Assembly: GCF_900115365.1 (NCBI RefSeq)
Contig: NZ_FOWD01000003.1
Coordinates: 154,078 to 218,077 of the forward strand
Direction of reading: 5' to 3'
Source of the DNA: Anaerocolumna aminovalerica
GTDB taxonomy: Bacteria; Bacillota; Clostridia; Lachnospirales; Lachnospiraceae
DNA: 64,000 nucleotides
Shown: positions 55,385 to 63,809 of the stretch, in pieces
How the letters are laid out: the number at the start of each line of letters is the position of its first letter
How positions within the stretch are numbered: position 1 is the stretch's first letter
Notes under the pieces: model-generated
Seen by the model: the letters and a program-made list of their open reading frames with translations, nothing else
Told to the model about the DNA's origin: nothing
The model's database searches: none
Translations under genes and position numbers: made by a program

Positions 55385-56302
55385 TTAAGACCTTCCCGCC
55401 AGTTCATATAATTTATTTAAGGCCTCTTTAATACCGCCCACTTCATCAATAATACCTTTTTCCACTGCTTCTTTACCTACTAAAATTGAACCTACATCTT
55501 TAGCCAGCTGGCTAGTATTTAGCATAAGTCCTTTTAAAGTTTCCTTATCTATTTTTGAATGATTAACAATAAAGCTTAGTATACGATCCTGGATTCTTTC
55601 AAAATATTCAAAGGTTTGTGATACACCAATTATAGTCCCATTCATACGAACCGGATGTATTATCATGGTTGCTGTAGGCACAATATAGCTGTAATCAGAA
55701 GATACCGCAAGGGGAACACCGATGGAATGACTTCCGCCTAATACCAAAGAAACGGTGGGCTTGCTTAATGAAGCAATCATTTCCGCAATAGCAAGTCCGG
55801 CTTCCACATCTCCTCCTACTGTATTAATAAGAATCAGCAAACCATCAATATCCGCGCTGTCCTCAATGGCTGCCAGTTGTGGTAAAACATGTTCATATTT
55901 TGTTGTTTTATTATGTTGAGGAAGACATTCATGACCTTCAATTTCTCCTATAATGGAAAGCAAATGTATTTTAGACTTCCGTTGCTCATTTACAAGGGTT
56001 GTCTGACCAAATTGTCTGATTTTGTCATCGTCCAGTTCTTCTTTCTCTTTCTGTTCCCTTTCTTGTTGTATTTTTTTATCATTATTATCCACAGAATCAG
56101 AGCCAGGGTCTTTATCATTATTTCCTTTACCTTCATCATCTGGCCTTTTATGGTTATTTTCGAAATCATCCTGAACATTTGAATCAGTATCGCGATTATT
56201 ACTGTTATTACTTTGTACATCAATTTCATTATAATTATAAAAATTTCTATCAAAGTCAGAATTCGTACTGCTATTATACTCTTTGCTTTTAACATATCCC
56301 AT
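55385..56302 (-). CDS. tepA: ClpP-class serine protease, TepA family
   Basis: A 305-residue protein. Residues 1-105 are hydrophilic, Asn/Asp/Lys/Glu-rich low complexity. A ClpP-type fold follows (about 110-300) with [21 protein letters not shown], nucleophile Ser193 in [13 protein letters not shown] and His216 in [11 protein letters not shown]. TepA-type proteins were described as translocation-enhancing in Bacillus. The long N-terminal extension is unusual relative to Bacillus TepA (~245 residues). The gene order tepA-ylzJ-ftsK agrees. The ribosome site is weak. Confidence 0.85.
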   Translation of the reverse strand: MGYVKSKEYNSSTNSDFDRNFYNYNEIDVQSNNSNNRDTDSNVQDDFENNHKRPDDEGKGNNDKDPGSDSVDNNDKKIQQEREQKEKEELDDDKIRQFGQTTLVNEQRKSKIHLLSIIGEIEGHECLPQHNKTTKYEHVLPQLAAIEDSADIDGLLILINTVGGDVEAGLAIAEMIASLSKPTVSLVLGGSHSIGVPLAVSSDYSYIVPTATMIIHPVRMNGTIIGVSQTFEYFERIQDRILSFIVNHSKIDKETLKGLMLNTSQLAKDVGSILVGKEAVEKGIIDEVGGIKEALNKLYELAGRS

Positions 56303-56526
56303 ACTTTTACCAAGCCTTTCTTGTATTCTTTATCAATATACTTGCTTATTATATGGAAAATTTGCAATATTATTTATTAATGGGTTAAAAAAGGCTTGTA
56401 AATAAGTATAAAGGTTTTTGTTTAAAAATAATATTCTGAATGCCTTAATTTCTGCAATGATACAATTTTGATATTTTCACTCCCAGATGCTGTAAAGTAT
56501 TGAACAATAAACTCTTAAAAACATTA

Positions 56527-56558
56527 AAAATCCTGAATTCCTGTGAATTCAGGATTTT
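56527..56558 (-). terminator. Intrinsic terminator of erm
   Basis: A perfect 14-bp stem (AAAATCCTGAATTC, 56527-56540, with 56545-56558, 4-nt loop) followed on the minus strand by TTTTTAATG. It lies about 40 nt past the erm stop. Confidence 0.9.
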
Positions 56559-56597
56559 CTTTCCATTATTTCTAAACTGATCTCTAATGTTATCTTT

Positions 56598-57446
56598 TTA
56601 AGATTTTTTAATTATTGGCCATCTGAATTTTGGAACATGCTTTACCATTGTTTCAAATATAACTCCCCAATGTTGTTCCGATAGAGCTGCCACCGGAATT
56701 TCATTCTTTATTTGAAGATTTCTTTTTATATGTTTAATTTGTGATGGTGTAAATACACCTCTTAAAGCCAGATCAACAGATGACTGCGGAGCATTAAGCA
56801 CATATTCGGCAAGGCCCCAAAAGATTGAATAGTCCCTAATAGGTACAATTGGTTTGGCCTTTCTATTTATTGTAATTATAGCAGAATCTACTTTTGGTGA
56901 TGGTGAAAAATTTTTTCTTGAAATATCTTTGAGATAACGAATATCAAACCACATTCTCCATAAAATCACATAGGCATCCTTCACAATATTTGAGGTAAAC
57001 CTTTTAGCAGCACCTTTTTCCATTACAATTACTCCTCTTTGAAAGCCACTTGAAGGATTATTAAGAAGCATCTTCATAATCGGTGTTGTAATAGCATATG
57101 GAATATTTGAAATAACCATGAAAGGCTCTCTAGGCAGATTAATTCTTAAAATATCCTGATGAATAATTTTAGTATTCTGGTTAAGTCTGAACTTTTCTTT
57201 TAAAACTTCAACGAACTTACTATCATACTCCACAGCCAGTACTTTTCCCGCTTTTTGGCAGAGAACCGATGTTAATGCCCCTTTTCCGGCCCCTAAGTCT
57301 AAAACCATATCATGTGTACTGACTTTTGACAGATCTACAATCTCATTTATTAATTTCTTATTATGCATTAAATGTTGTCCCGAAAAATTGGGAGGTTCAC
57401 CACGGCTTAATTTTCTCCCATTATACTTATGAATTTTTTTAGTCAT
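56598..57446 (-). CDS. erm: 23S rRNA (adenine-N6)-dimethyltransferase Erm
   Basis: A 282-residue Erm/KsgA-family methyltransferase. SAM motif I is [14 protein letters not shown], then [10 protein letters not shown] (acidic motif II), motif [14 protein letters not shown], and the [13 protein letters not shown] segment. The N-terminal [13 protein letters not shown] is typical of Erm. It methylates 23S rRNA at A2058 (E. coli numbering) and gives macrolide-lincosamide-streptogramin resistance in known members. The upstream leader (57447-57923) has a consensus promoter, a leader peptide and terminators, so it is almost certainly inducible. GAGG lies 10 nt before ATG. Confidence 0.94.
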   Translation of the reverse strand: MTKKIHKYNGRKLSRGEPPNFSGQHLMHNKKLINEIVDLSKVSTHDMVLDLGAGKGALTSVLCQKAGKVLAVEYDSKFVEVLKEKFRLNQNTKIIHQDILRINLPREPFMVISNIPYAITTPIMKMLLNNPSSGFQRGVIVMEKGAAKRFTSNIVKDAYVILWRMWFDIRYLKDISRKNFSPSPKVDSAIITINRKAKPIVPIRDYSIFWGLAEYVLNAPQSSVDLALRGVFTPSQIKHIKRNLQIKNEIPVAALSEQHWGVIFETMVKHVPKFRWPIIKKS

Positions 57447-57472
57447 ATCTTCTATTCCTCTCTAAAATAAAA

Positions 57473-57497
57473 AATCACAGGTAATCTGCCTGTGATT
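57473..57497 (-). terminator. Leader terminator immediately before erm
   Basis: AATCACAGG (57473-57481) pairs with CCTGTGATT (57489-57497, 7-nt loop), followed on the minus strand by TTTTTTATTTT. It ends about 16 nt before the erm ATG, inside the erm leader, so transcription into erm requires read-through or antitermination. Confidence 0.85.
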
Positions 57498-57603
57498 CAA
57501 AGTAAAAGGAAAAGGACCCAGCCTTATTAAGTTATAGCTATTAGAAGCCCTCATAAAGAAGCCCACCTATTGTTTTATAGGAAGGTAAATTGGACATAAA
57601 TAA

Positions 57604-57629
57604 AGAAAGGCAAAACAATCCGCCTTTCT
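57604..57629 (-). terminator. Second leader terminator-like hairpin
   Basis: AGAAAGGC (57604-57611) pairs with GCCTTTCT (57622-57629); TTTATTT follows on the minus strand. It lies midway in the erm leader. Between it and the leader peptide (57630-57809) the sequence has no further ORF I support; two short minus-strand frames (3 and 18 codons) lack ribosome sites. Confidence 0.6.
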
Positions 57630-57809
57630 AAACATGCATATTATTACTATCGTTGTTCACTGCTCAGATAGTATAAAGAATACACTAGTAATTTTGCAAT
57701 AAAGGATAAAAATTACACGTGTTTTATAATATGAATTAAAGATTACTAAAAAAGGACAGACTAATCCCTTTACTCTGTATCACACAACAGAGCCTTTGAA
57801 CGTATTCAG

Positions 57810-57854
57810 TTACTGGTTCAAAGTAGGAAAACGTAGTCTTATCGAATGTGTCAT
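57810..57854 (-). CDS. ermL: Erm leader peptide, ErmD-type stalling peptide
   Basis: A 14-residue frame on the minus strand, MTHSIRLRFPTLNQ, with AAGGAGG 11 nt upstream (57866-57872). It matches the ErmD leader MTHSMRLRFPTLNQ from memory, differing by Met5 to Ile. The known R-L-R (+x+) motif on which macrolide-bound ribosomes stall is intact. Position (about 360 nt before erm, with terminators between) fits regulation by drug-dependent stalling. Confidence 0.9.
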   Translation of the reverse strand: MTHSIRLRFPTLNQ

Positions 57855-57895
57855 TTTTTAATAACCCTCCTTATAACAAATAGTGTATGTTATTC

Positions 57896-57923
57896 ATTAT
57901 ATACTTTTCTTAAAATATGTCAA
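57896..57923 (-). promoter_or_regulatory. erm promoter, consensus
   Basis: Minus-strand -35 TTGACA (57923-57918), 16-nt spacer, -10 TATAAT (57901-57896). It is a perfect consensus pair, about 40 nt before the leader peptide start. Confidence 0.9.
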
Positions 57924-58078
57924 TGCATACCCAGTCGGTAAACTTTGTCGTACATTACTTATAAATAGTTAATTCAATTAATATCTATTCTATCTCTTCA
58001 ACCTTGGCCGATGATATATTCCCATAAATCTTCATCCCGCATTTAGAATCCCATCATAGCTTTCCTTATATACCAATT

Positions 58079-58130
58079 AAAAAACACGTTCGATTTTTGT
58101 ACTGCATACCAAACATTGAACGTGTTTTTT
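58079..58130 (-). terminator. Intrinsic terminator of the flavoenzyme-SDR operon
   Basis: A perfect 13-bp stem (AAAAAACACGTTC, 58079-58091, with 58118-58130); the minus strand reads TTTTTT at the end of the stem. It lies about 160 nt past the SDR stop. The interval 58131-58290 holds one short frame with weak support (58194-58298, see findings); 57924-58078 holds nothing I recognise. Confidence 0.85.
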
Positions 58131-58290
58131 AGATGAAGCCGTTGTAAAATAACTTATCTTATTCCGATGCTTTAAAGTTTCTGGCTTTCTGGTTTACTTT
58201 AATTTTATCAATTGCGGTTTTAATCCATATACTGCTGCTCTAGGAATTGCTGTTTTTCTTTTATACTGCCACCAATTAAAATACTTGATT

Positions 58291-59067
58291 TTATACAAGG
58301 GCTCCGCCGCCATCTACGATTATGAACTGACCTTGAACATAACTGGAACTATCGCTGGAAAGATAGAGAATCGTACCATTTAGTTCCCCTTTTCTTCCCG
58401 GGCGTCCTGCTGGGTTCAGCGTATTATATTTGTTCAGAAATTCTTCTGATTTAAATAAGGTTTCACTGGTCATTTCACTTTCAAAAAGAGCCGGCCCAAC
58501 GGCATTCACTGTAATACCATATCTTGCATAGGAAGCTGCCATACCTCTTGTTAAACCAACCACTGCAGCTTTGGAGGAATTATAGGAATGTCTGATAAAT
58601 ACATCAAACTTATCTGCAACTACTGCATTTACGGATGCGATATTAATAATTTTACCATAACCTCTTTCCTTCATTTGGGGAAGAACATATTTGCTTGCTA
58701 AAAAGATTCCCTTCACATTCGTATCAAAAGATTTATCCCAATCCTCCACTGACATACTGTCTACTCCGCCACGAACAGCAACTCCTGCATTATTTAATAG
58801 GATATCAATATGACCGAAGGTATCAAGCACGGTTTGCATCGCTGTTTTTACACTTTCTTCATTTGTAACATCGCATCCAACAGCAACTACTTTTCTGCCT
58901 GTTTTCTCAATTTCTGCTTTTACCTTCTTTAGCTTTTCTATACGTCTTGCCAGTAATGCAACATCTGCTCCGGCTTTTGCATAGGCAAGTGCAGCATCTG
59001 CTCCAAGCCCTGAGCTTGCTCCTGTTACTACAGCTACTTTTCCAGTTAAATCAAATAAATTTTCCAT
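58291..59067 (-). CDS. Short-chain dehydrogenase/reductase
   Basis: A 258-residue classical SDR: cofactor loop VTGASSGLGADAAL (Gly-rich, about 14-27), Arg41-Arg42 after the second strand (suggesting NADPH), NNAGVAVRGG, catalytic Ser in NIASVNAVVADKF and the YxxxK motif in HSYNSSKAAVVG, and the C-terminal SSYVQGQFIIVDGG. These are typical of 3-ketoacyl-ACP reductase- or gluconate/steroid dehydrogenase-like enzymes. It lies 59 nt downstream of the flavoenzyme-decarboxylase fusion, so it probably acts on its product. AAAGGAT precedes ATG. Confidence 0.9.
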   Translation of the reverse strand: MENLFDLTGKVAVVTGASSGLGADAALAYAKAGADVALLARRIEKLKKVKAEIEKTGRKVVAVGCDVTNEESVKTAMQTVLDTFGHIDILLNNAGVAVRGGVDSMSVEDWDKSFDTNVKGIFLASKYVLPQMKERGYGKIINIASVNAVVADKFDVFIRHSYNSSKAAVVGLTRGMAASYARYGITVNAVGPALFESEMTSETLFKSEEFLNKYNTLNPAGRPGRKGELNGTILYLSSDSSSYVQGQFIIVDGGGALV

Positions 59068-59126
59068 TTATTATATCCTTTCTTTTTATTAATAAGAAAC
59101 TACAAATAATATCTCCAATTATTGAA

Positions 59127-61940
59127 TTAAATACGGCCTGTTTCCATAAATGCTGTACGGTCATATCGTCCGGTTAACAAATATGGAATTACATCATTGG
59201 CTTCTATTTTTTCTACCAAACTAAGTTTATGTACTAACAAACTGTTCTTTGAATATGCACCCCCTATTATAGTATTAACCGGCAGTTCTGCCCATGGGTC
59301 ATCAATACTTGATTTTAAATTGAGGGTCACAGTTCCCGGCTCCCATGATTGATAATTATATTCGCATTGATTCATCAGCAATGCTCCGTTCAGGAAATGA
59401 GACACACCGTTCTCGTCCGGCATACGGTCAAAATGGAAATAGAAACCGCCTCCAAATGTCTGTTTACCTGCTGCCGGGAATTGATAGAGAGCCGCAGTCA
59501 GGGGATTATTATATTCACCTAATTTCATAGTTGCTTCTACAAGCTGTGTTCCTCTTCTGGTTACTCCTGCTATTACCGTATCACCATTTCTTCTAATAAC
59601 AAATTCTCCACCCAGTTTCTTTGGAATACTTCCATTATCACGGCCGCATTGTACTGCCATTTCGGCTCCGGGTCCGCCAAGTACCAGGCCCATGGTATAT
59701 AGTCCCAGTGACTTACCGTAGGTTGCATAGACTCCCAGAATTGCTTCATAGTAGTCATCTGCAAATGTTGGATTGTTAACATGACAGATGGATAAGGTAA
59801 CCACCGGCATAGAAAATGGTTTCAATGGCGGCGGAAGTATCCTTGCAATTGCTGCCGGATCAGTAAGATAACTGATATAGAGTCCCTCCTGATTATCCAT
59901 AAGGGATATCTTTCCGAAGTTTGATATTTCATCTTTGGAAACTCGAAAGCTTGGAGTTTTTTGTTTTTCCGCAAATAATTCTCTTCCTGCTTCAAAGCCT
60001 GTACGTACTGCAGGTGCGATTATTCCATCTTTTATGGCACTTCCTATAACTTTCACCTCTTGACCCTTTGCTTCTAATTCAGATACCAGAGATTGATCCG
60101 GCCTGAACCCAAGAGAAAGTACGATTGCATCTGCAGATACGCTAACTTCTCCATGGTCTTTCAATCTCTCCAGTACAACACTATCCGCTTTTATCTCTTT
60201 TAAGGAATGTCCCAGCAAATAATCTGCACCGGATTTAGCCAAGCGTCCACAGACATCAGCTACATTGGTATGGTTTGCATTTGGGGCAGGCTTGTCAAGC
60301 ATATCAATAATGGTAACCTGATTTCCCTCTTGGCAAAGAAATTCTGCCGTCTCAAGACCTGTTAGACCTGCACCGATAACAGCTACTTTTTTACCTTTTA
60401 ATGCTGAATTACCTGACAGTACCGATTCCACCGTAAATACATTGTTACCCGTTATTCCGGGAATTTTTCCGGGAACAATGGATGTTGATCCTGTAGCAAG
60501 AATTACTGCATCCGGTTTATATTCCATAATCATATCTGCAGTTGCTTCTGTATTTAACTTGACTTCTACTCCAAGCCGCTTCAATTCACCGTTATAGTAA
60601 TCAGCAATCCACTGCATTCGATCCTTTAACGGCGGCTTCTTAGCTAGATTAACGGTTCCTCCAAGTTCACTTTGACGGTCAAGCAAAGTTACTTTTACTC
60701 CACGAAGAGCAAGGGTTTGTGCTGCACACATTCCAGCCGGTCCGCCGCCAACAACAATTGCAGTATGTCCTTTGGTGTCACGAACAAGATTCCCATATTT
60801 TAGTTCTCTTGCATATCTGGGGTTTAGTGCACATTCCGGTGGTAGGCCGGCAGCATTATATTCATTCAGACTTTCAAAGCAACGCAGGCAGGAGATGCAT
60901 TTGCGTAATTCTTTTTCTCTTCCTTCCAGTACTTTTTTACCCCACTCTTCATCGGCATTCCAGGAACGTCCCATGGAAATAAAATCTACTACCCCTTCTT
61001 CCAGGAATGTTTCTGCTACTGCAGGTTCTCTAAATACTGATACACCGATTACAGGAATTTTCACATGACTTTTTACTGCTAAAAGCATGTCATGTCTCCA
61101 ACCCTGGGGGAAAGAAATAGGTTCTATACAGGTCATGCCGGTTTCATATAATCCGCAGCTGATATCAATAAAATCAATACCTGCCTGCTCTAAAGCCATG
61201 GCAATCTTTACACCATCCTGAATATGGATATACTCTTCTGTTACACCTGTCTTATCCAAAAATTCTTCTACACTTAATCGAATACCTATTGGGAAATCCG
61301 GGCCACATTCTTTCCGAATTCCATTTATAATTTCAACAATTATTCTTTGGCGATTCTCAAAATTTCCGCCGTATTCGTCATCTCGTTTATTTGTATAGGG
61401 AGACAGAAACTGATGCAGCAGATATCCATGTGCTGCGTGTAATTCCACTCCGTCACAACCTGCTTTTTGTACTCTAACTGCACCTTCAATAAACTGAAGG
61501 ATCAATTGTTTTATTTCATCTATGGTAAGTGCACGTGTCTCCTGTTTTACTAGTTTACAAGGAATAGGGGACGGTGCAACTACCGGCTGTCCGCCAAGAA
61601 GTGCAGACACCGTTTCACGTCCAGGATGATGCAACTGTATAAAGATCTTGCTGCCATGCTTATGTACCGCTTCTGCAAGTTCGGCCAGTGGACCGATATG
61701 CCTGTCCTTTGTAACGGACAACTGTCTCATAAGCCCTGCTCCATGCACATCATTGATACGGGTAATCTCTGGTATGATGATTCCTGCACCGCCAGCCGCT
61801 CTCGCTTCATAAAAAGCAATCATATCTTCAGACGGTGTTCCATCAAGATTGGCAAGTCCACACCCCATGGGAGACATGACCAGACGATTCTTAATAGTTA
61901 CCTTTCCAATGCTTCCAACTTCAAATAATTTTTTATACAT
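59127..61940 (-). CDS. Fusion of BaiCD/2,4-dienoyl-CoA-reductase-type flavoenzyme with acetoacetate-decarboxylase-like domain
   Basis: A 937-residue protein with four parts. Residues 1-340 are an Old-Yellow-Enzyme TIM barrel (VMSPMGCGL, HAAHGYLLHQFLSPYTN, DEYGGNFENR). A [4Fe-4S] cluster site has Cys348, 351, 354 and 370. FAD-binding (AIVVGGGPAGMCAAQTL, 394-410) and NAD-binding (VAVIGAGLTGLETAEF, 519-534) domains follow. From about 663 to 925 comes an acetoacetate-decarboxylase-like domain with the GSIPKKLGGEF segment (Lys774/775) that matches the Schiff-base lysine region of that family. The start ATG 61940 has AAAGGAGG upstream; the longer frame to 62255 overlaps the divergent regulator and is rejected. 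The fusion is unusual (see findings). Confidence 0.9.
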   Translation of the reverse strand: MYKKLFEVGSIGKVTIKNRLVMSPMGCGLANLDGTPSEDMIAFYEARAAGGAGIIIPEITRINDVHGAGLMRQLSVTKDRHIGPLAELAEAVHKHGSKIFIQLHHPGRETVSALLGGQPVVAPSPIPCKLVKQETRALTIDEIKQLILQFIEGAVRVQKAGCDGVELHAAHGYLLHQFLSPYTNKRDDEYGGNFENRQRIIVEIINGIRKECGPDFPIGIRLSVEEFLDKTGVTEEYIHIQDGVKIAMALEQAGIDFIDISCGLYETGMTCIEPISFPQGWRHDMLLAVKSHVKIPVIGVSVFREPAVAETFLEEGVVDFISMGRSWNADEEWGKKVLEGREKELRKCISCLRCFESLNEYNAAGLPPECALNPRYARELKYGNLVRDTKGHTAIVVGGGPAGMCAAQTLALRGVKVTLLDRQSELGGTVNLAKKPPLKDRMQWIADYYNGELKRLGVEVKLNTEATADMIMEYKPDAVILATGSTSIVPGKIPGITGNNVFTVESVLSGNSALKGKKVAVIGAGLTGLETAEFLCQEGNQVTIIDMLDKPAPNANHTNVADVCGRLAKSGADYLLGHSLKEIKADSVVLERLKDHGEVSVSADAIVLSLGFRPDQSLVSELEAKGQEVKVIGSAIKDGIIAPAVRTGFEAGRELFAEKQKTPSFRVSKDEISNFGKISLMDNQEGLYISYLTDPAAIARILPPPLKPFSMPVVTLSICHVNNPTFADDYYEAILGVYATYGKSLGLYTMGLVLGGPGAEMAVQCGRDNGSIPKKLGGEFVIRRNGDTVIAGVTRRGTQLVEATMKLGEYNNPLTAALYQFPAAGKQTFGGGFYFHFDRMPDENGVSHFLNGALLMNQCEYNYQSWEPGTVTLNLKSSIDDPWAELPVNTIIGGAYSKNSLLVHKLSLVEKIEANDVIPYLLTGRYDRTAFMETGRI

Positions 61941-62052
61941 CTTTTTCCTCCTTTTATGTTCATATAAAAAATAATTAGCAATAACCTTCATAATGTCATA
62001 AGAATAAGTTAAAATCAGTAATTCCACAACGTGTATTATGAATGATAAAAAT

Positions 62053-62081
62053 TTGACAATTTGTTTATAGTGCACTATAGT
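62053..62081 (+). promoter_or_regulatory. Promoter of the PucR-type gene with embedded palindrome
   Basis: -35 TTGACA (62053-62058), 17-nt spacer, -10 TATAGT (62076-62081). A perfect 14-bp palindrome, TATAGTGCACTATA (62066-62079), overlaps the spacer and the -10, an operator-like position. It sits in the divergent gap between the regulator and the flavoenzyme fusion. Confidence 0.7.
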
Positions 62082-62124
62082 AAAATTATATTTTAAACAG
62101 ATTATTGCAGAAATGGGGAAAATT

Positions 62125-63654
62125 ATGACATTTACAAAGTTAATAGAAAGAATCTCGGAAGAATATTCACTTGAAATCCTATCCCAAGGAGAAGATTTAG
62201 AAATAAAAGACGTTGCTTTGATTGATAATAAGCATGATAATACCAAAAGGACCACTCTTTACTTTGGCTATGATAAACAATTAACAAACTCCGCATCCGT
62301 ACCATATCAATGCATAATTGCATGTACGGATCCTTCAGCATCTCCCCTTTCCACTGTGGGTAATATTGCTTTGGTATCAGAAGACTCTTTATTTACCATA
62401 TTCAATGACGCAAAAACTTTGATTGAAACCACTGGTAAAGGAATTGGAATTTTTGAGGAACTTACTGCTATCGCAGATAAAACCCATAACATTGAGGCTG
62501 TTATTGATGCTGCCTCTGTAAGGCTTGGTAATTCTTTGCTATTTTGTGATATGAATTTTAAAATCATTGCCAGTTCTACATCTGTCCCTATCCTCGATCC
62601 TCTATGGAAAGAGAATAGGAAACAGGGATATTGCTCCTATGAATTTATCAGTGAGGTAAAGGAATTGAAATCCATACGTAATGCCTCACAAACTACAGCC
62701 GCCTTGGAAGTTACCTGCACCAAATCCCCTTACCGTAAGCTAAGCAGTAAAGTTTTTCATAATCAGACTCAGATTGGATTTTTATTGATGATTGAAGGAG
62801 AGAACAATTTTCTTCCTTCTCATTTTGAAATGCTGAGCATAATAAGCCATGTTATCAGCTATACAATAGCGTACTATACACCGGACTTATTTGAAAAAAA
62901 CAGCCTTTATCATGAATTATTATATGATATGCTGATTGGAGCACCTTCCAAGGATATTATGCCAAGACTGGCAGAACTTAAATTTCCTTCCAAAATGCTG
63001 GTTCTATTTATTCATTCTATAAGATATCTTGGACAACAGTACTTAAAAACTTTTATATGCAAGAATTTAAAAACACGGATTCCCGGTACCCATGTTACCT
63101 ATCATAAAGAGGGTATTGTTGCGGTTATTCCGTTAAAGAATGATAGTGAAATGGATTCTGAGTTACTGAAAATGTTGGTATGCTTTTCCAAAGAGGAACA
63201 CATACGAATTGGAATCAGTAATTCTTTCACCTCCATTAAAAACTTTGTAAGTCACTATGAACAAGCCCATACCGCATTAGAGTTGGGGTATAAATTAAAC
63301 CCGGAGGAATTAGTATACTGCTATCAAAATTATCAGATTTTTGATTTGTTTTCAGAAGTAAAAAATCCCGAAAAATTAGGACGGTTCTGCCATCCTGCTC
63401 TGGCAATTCTCCATCAGTATGACCATGAAAACAGTTCGCAGCTGTATAAGACCTTATGTGTCTATATAGACAATGGATGTAACATTAAATTAACTGCAGA
63501 AAGTCTATATATCCACCGAAATTCCCTTGTCTACCGTTTAAATCGTATCACTGAAATATGCCTGATTGACCTTTCAGAGATTAATACGCTTTTCCTGCTT
63601 CGGCTTTCTTTCCTCATAGATCGGTATAATGAGCTAAATAAAAATTTGGCATAG
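62125..63654 (+). CDS. PucR/CdaR-type transcriptional regulator
   Basis: A 509-residue regulator. An N-terminal PucR-like domain (about 1-115) is followed by a GAF-like segment (about 120-265), a middle GGDEF-like (CdaR) domain (about 290-405; RIGISNSFTSIKNFVSHYEQA), and a C-terminal HTH_30 domain (about 440-505; TLCVYIDNGCNIKLTAESL, HRNSLVYRLNRI). It is divergent from the flavoenzyme-SDR operon and likely regulates it. The start is ATG 62125 (GGGG upstream); an ATG at 62113 has no ribosome site. Confidence 0.88.
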   Translation: MTFTKLIERISEEYSLEILSQGEDLEIKDVALIDNKHDNTKRTTLYFGYDKQLTNSASVPYQCIIACTDPSASPLSTVGNIALVSEDSLFTIFNDAKTLIETTGKGIGIFEELTAIADKTHNIEAVIDAASVRLGNSLLFCDMNFKIIASSTSVPILDPLWKENRKQGYCSYEFISEVKELKSIRNASQTTAALEVTCTKSPYRKLSSKVFHNQTQIGFLLMIEGENNFLPSHFEMLSIISHVISYTIAYYTPDLFEKNSLYHELLYDMLIGAPSKDIMPRLAELKFPSKMLVLFIHSIRYLGQQYLKTFICKNLKTRIPGTHVTYHKEGIVAVIPLKNDSEMDSELLKMLVCFSKEEHIRIGISNSFTSIKNFVSHYEQAHTALELGYKLNPEELVYCYQNYQIFDLFSEVKNPEKLGRFCHPALAILHQYDHENSSQLYKTLCVYIDNGCNIKLTAESLYIHRNSLVYRLNRITEICLIDLSEINTLFLLRLSFLIDRYNELNKNLA

Positions 63655-63809
63655 TAGGACGCTCAATGTCGTCAACTTTAGATGATAGCAAATCTCTACA
63701 TGAAAAATATTATATTATTTATATTTTATATTTTCATTTTTAAAGAAAAAGAGTATACTAAATACACCTAACAGAATAGGCTTTTTTTGCAAATATTCAC
63801 TTAATATAC

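Noticed and set aside
55990..56367. 125-codon hydrophobic frame overlapping the start of tepA
   Set aside because: It is a shifted frame over the low-complexity N-terminus of tepA; the tepA frame continues into a conserved protease domain.
61941..62255. 105-codon N-terminal extension of the flavoenzyme fusion
   Set aside because: It overlaps the divergent PucR-type gene and its promoter, has no ribosome site, and the family start MYKKLFEVGS has a strong AAAGGAGG.
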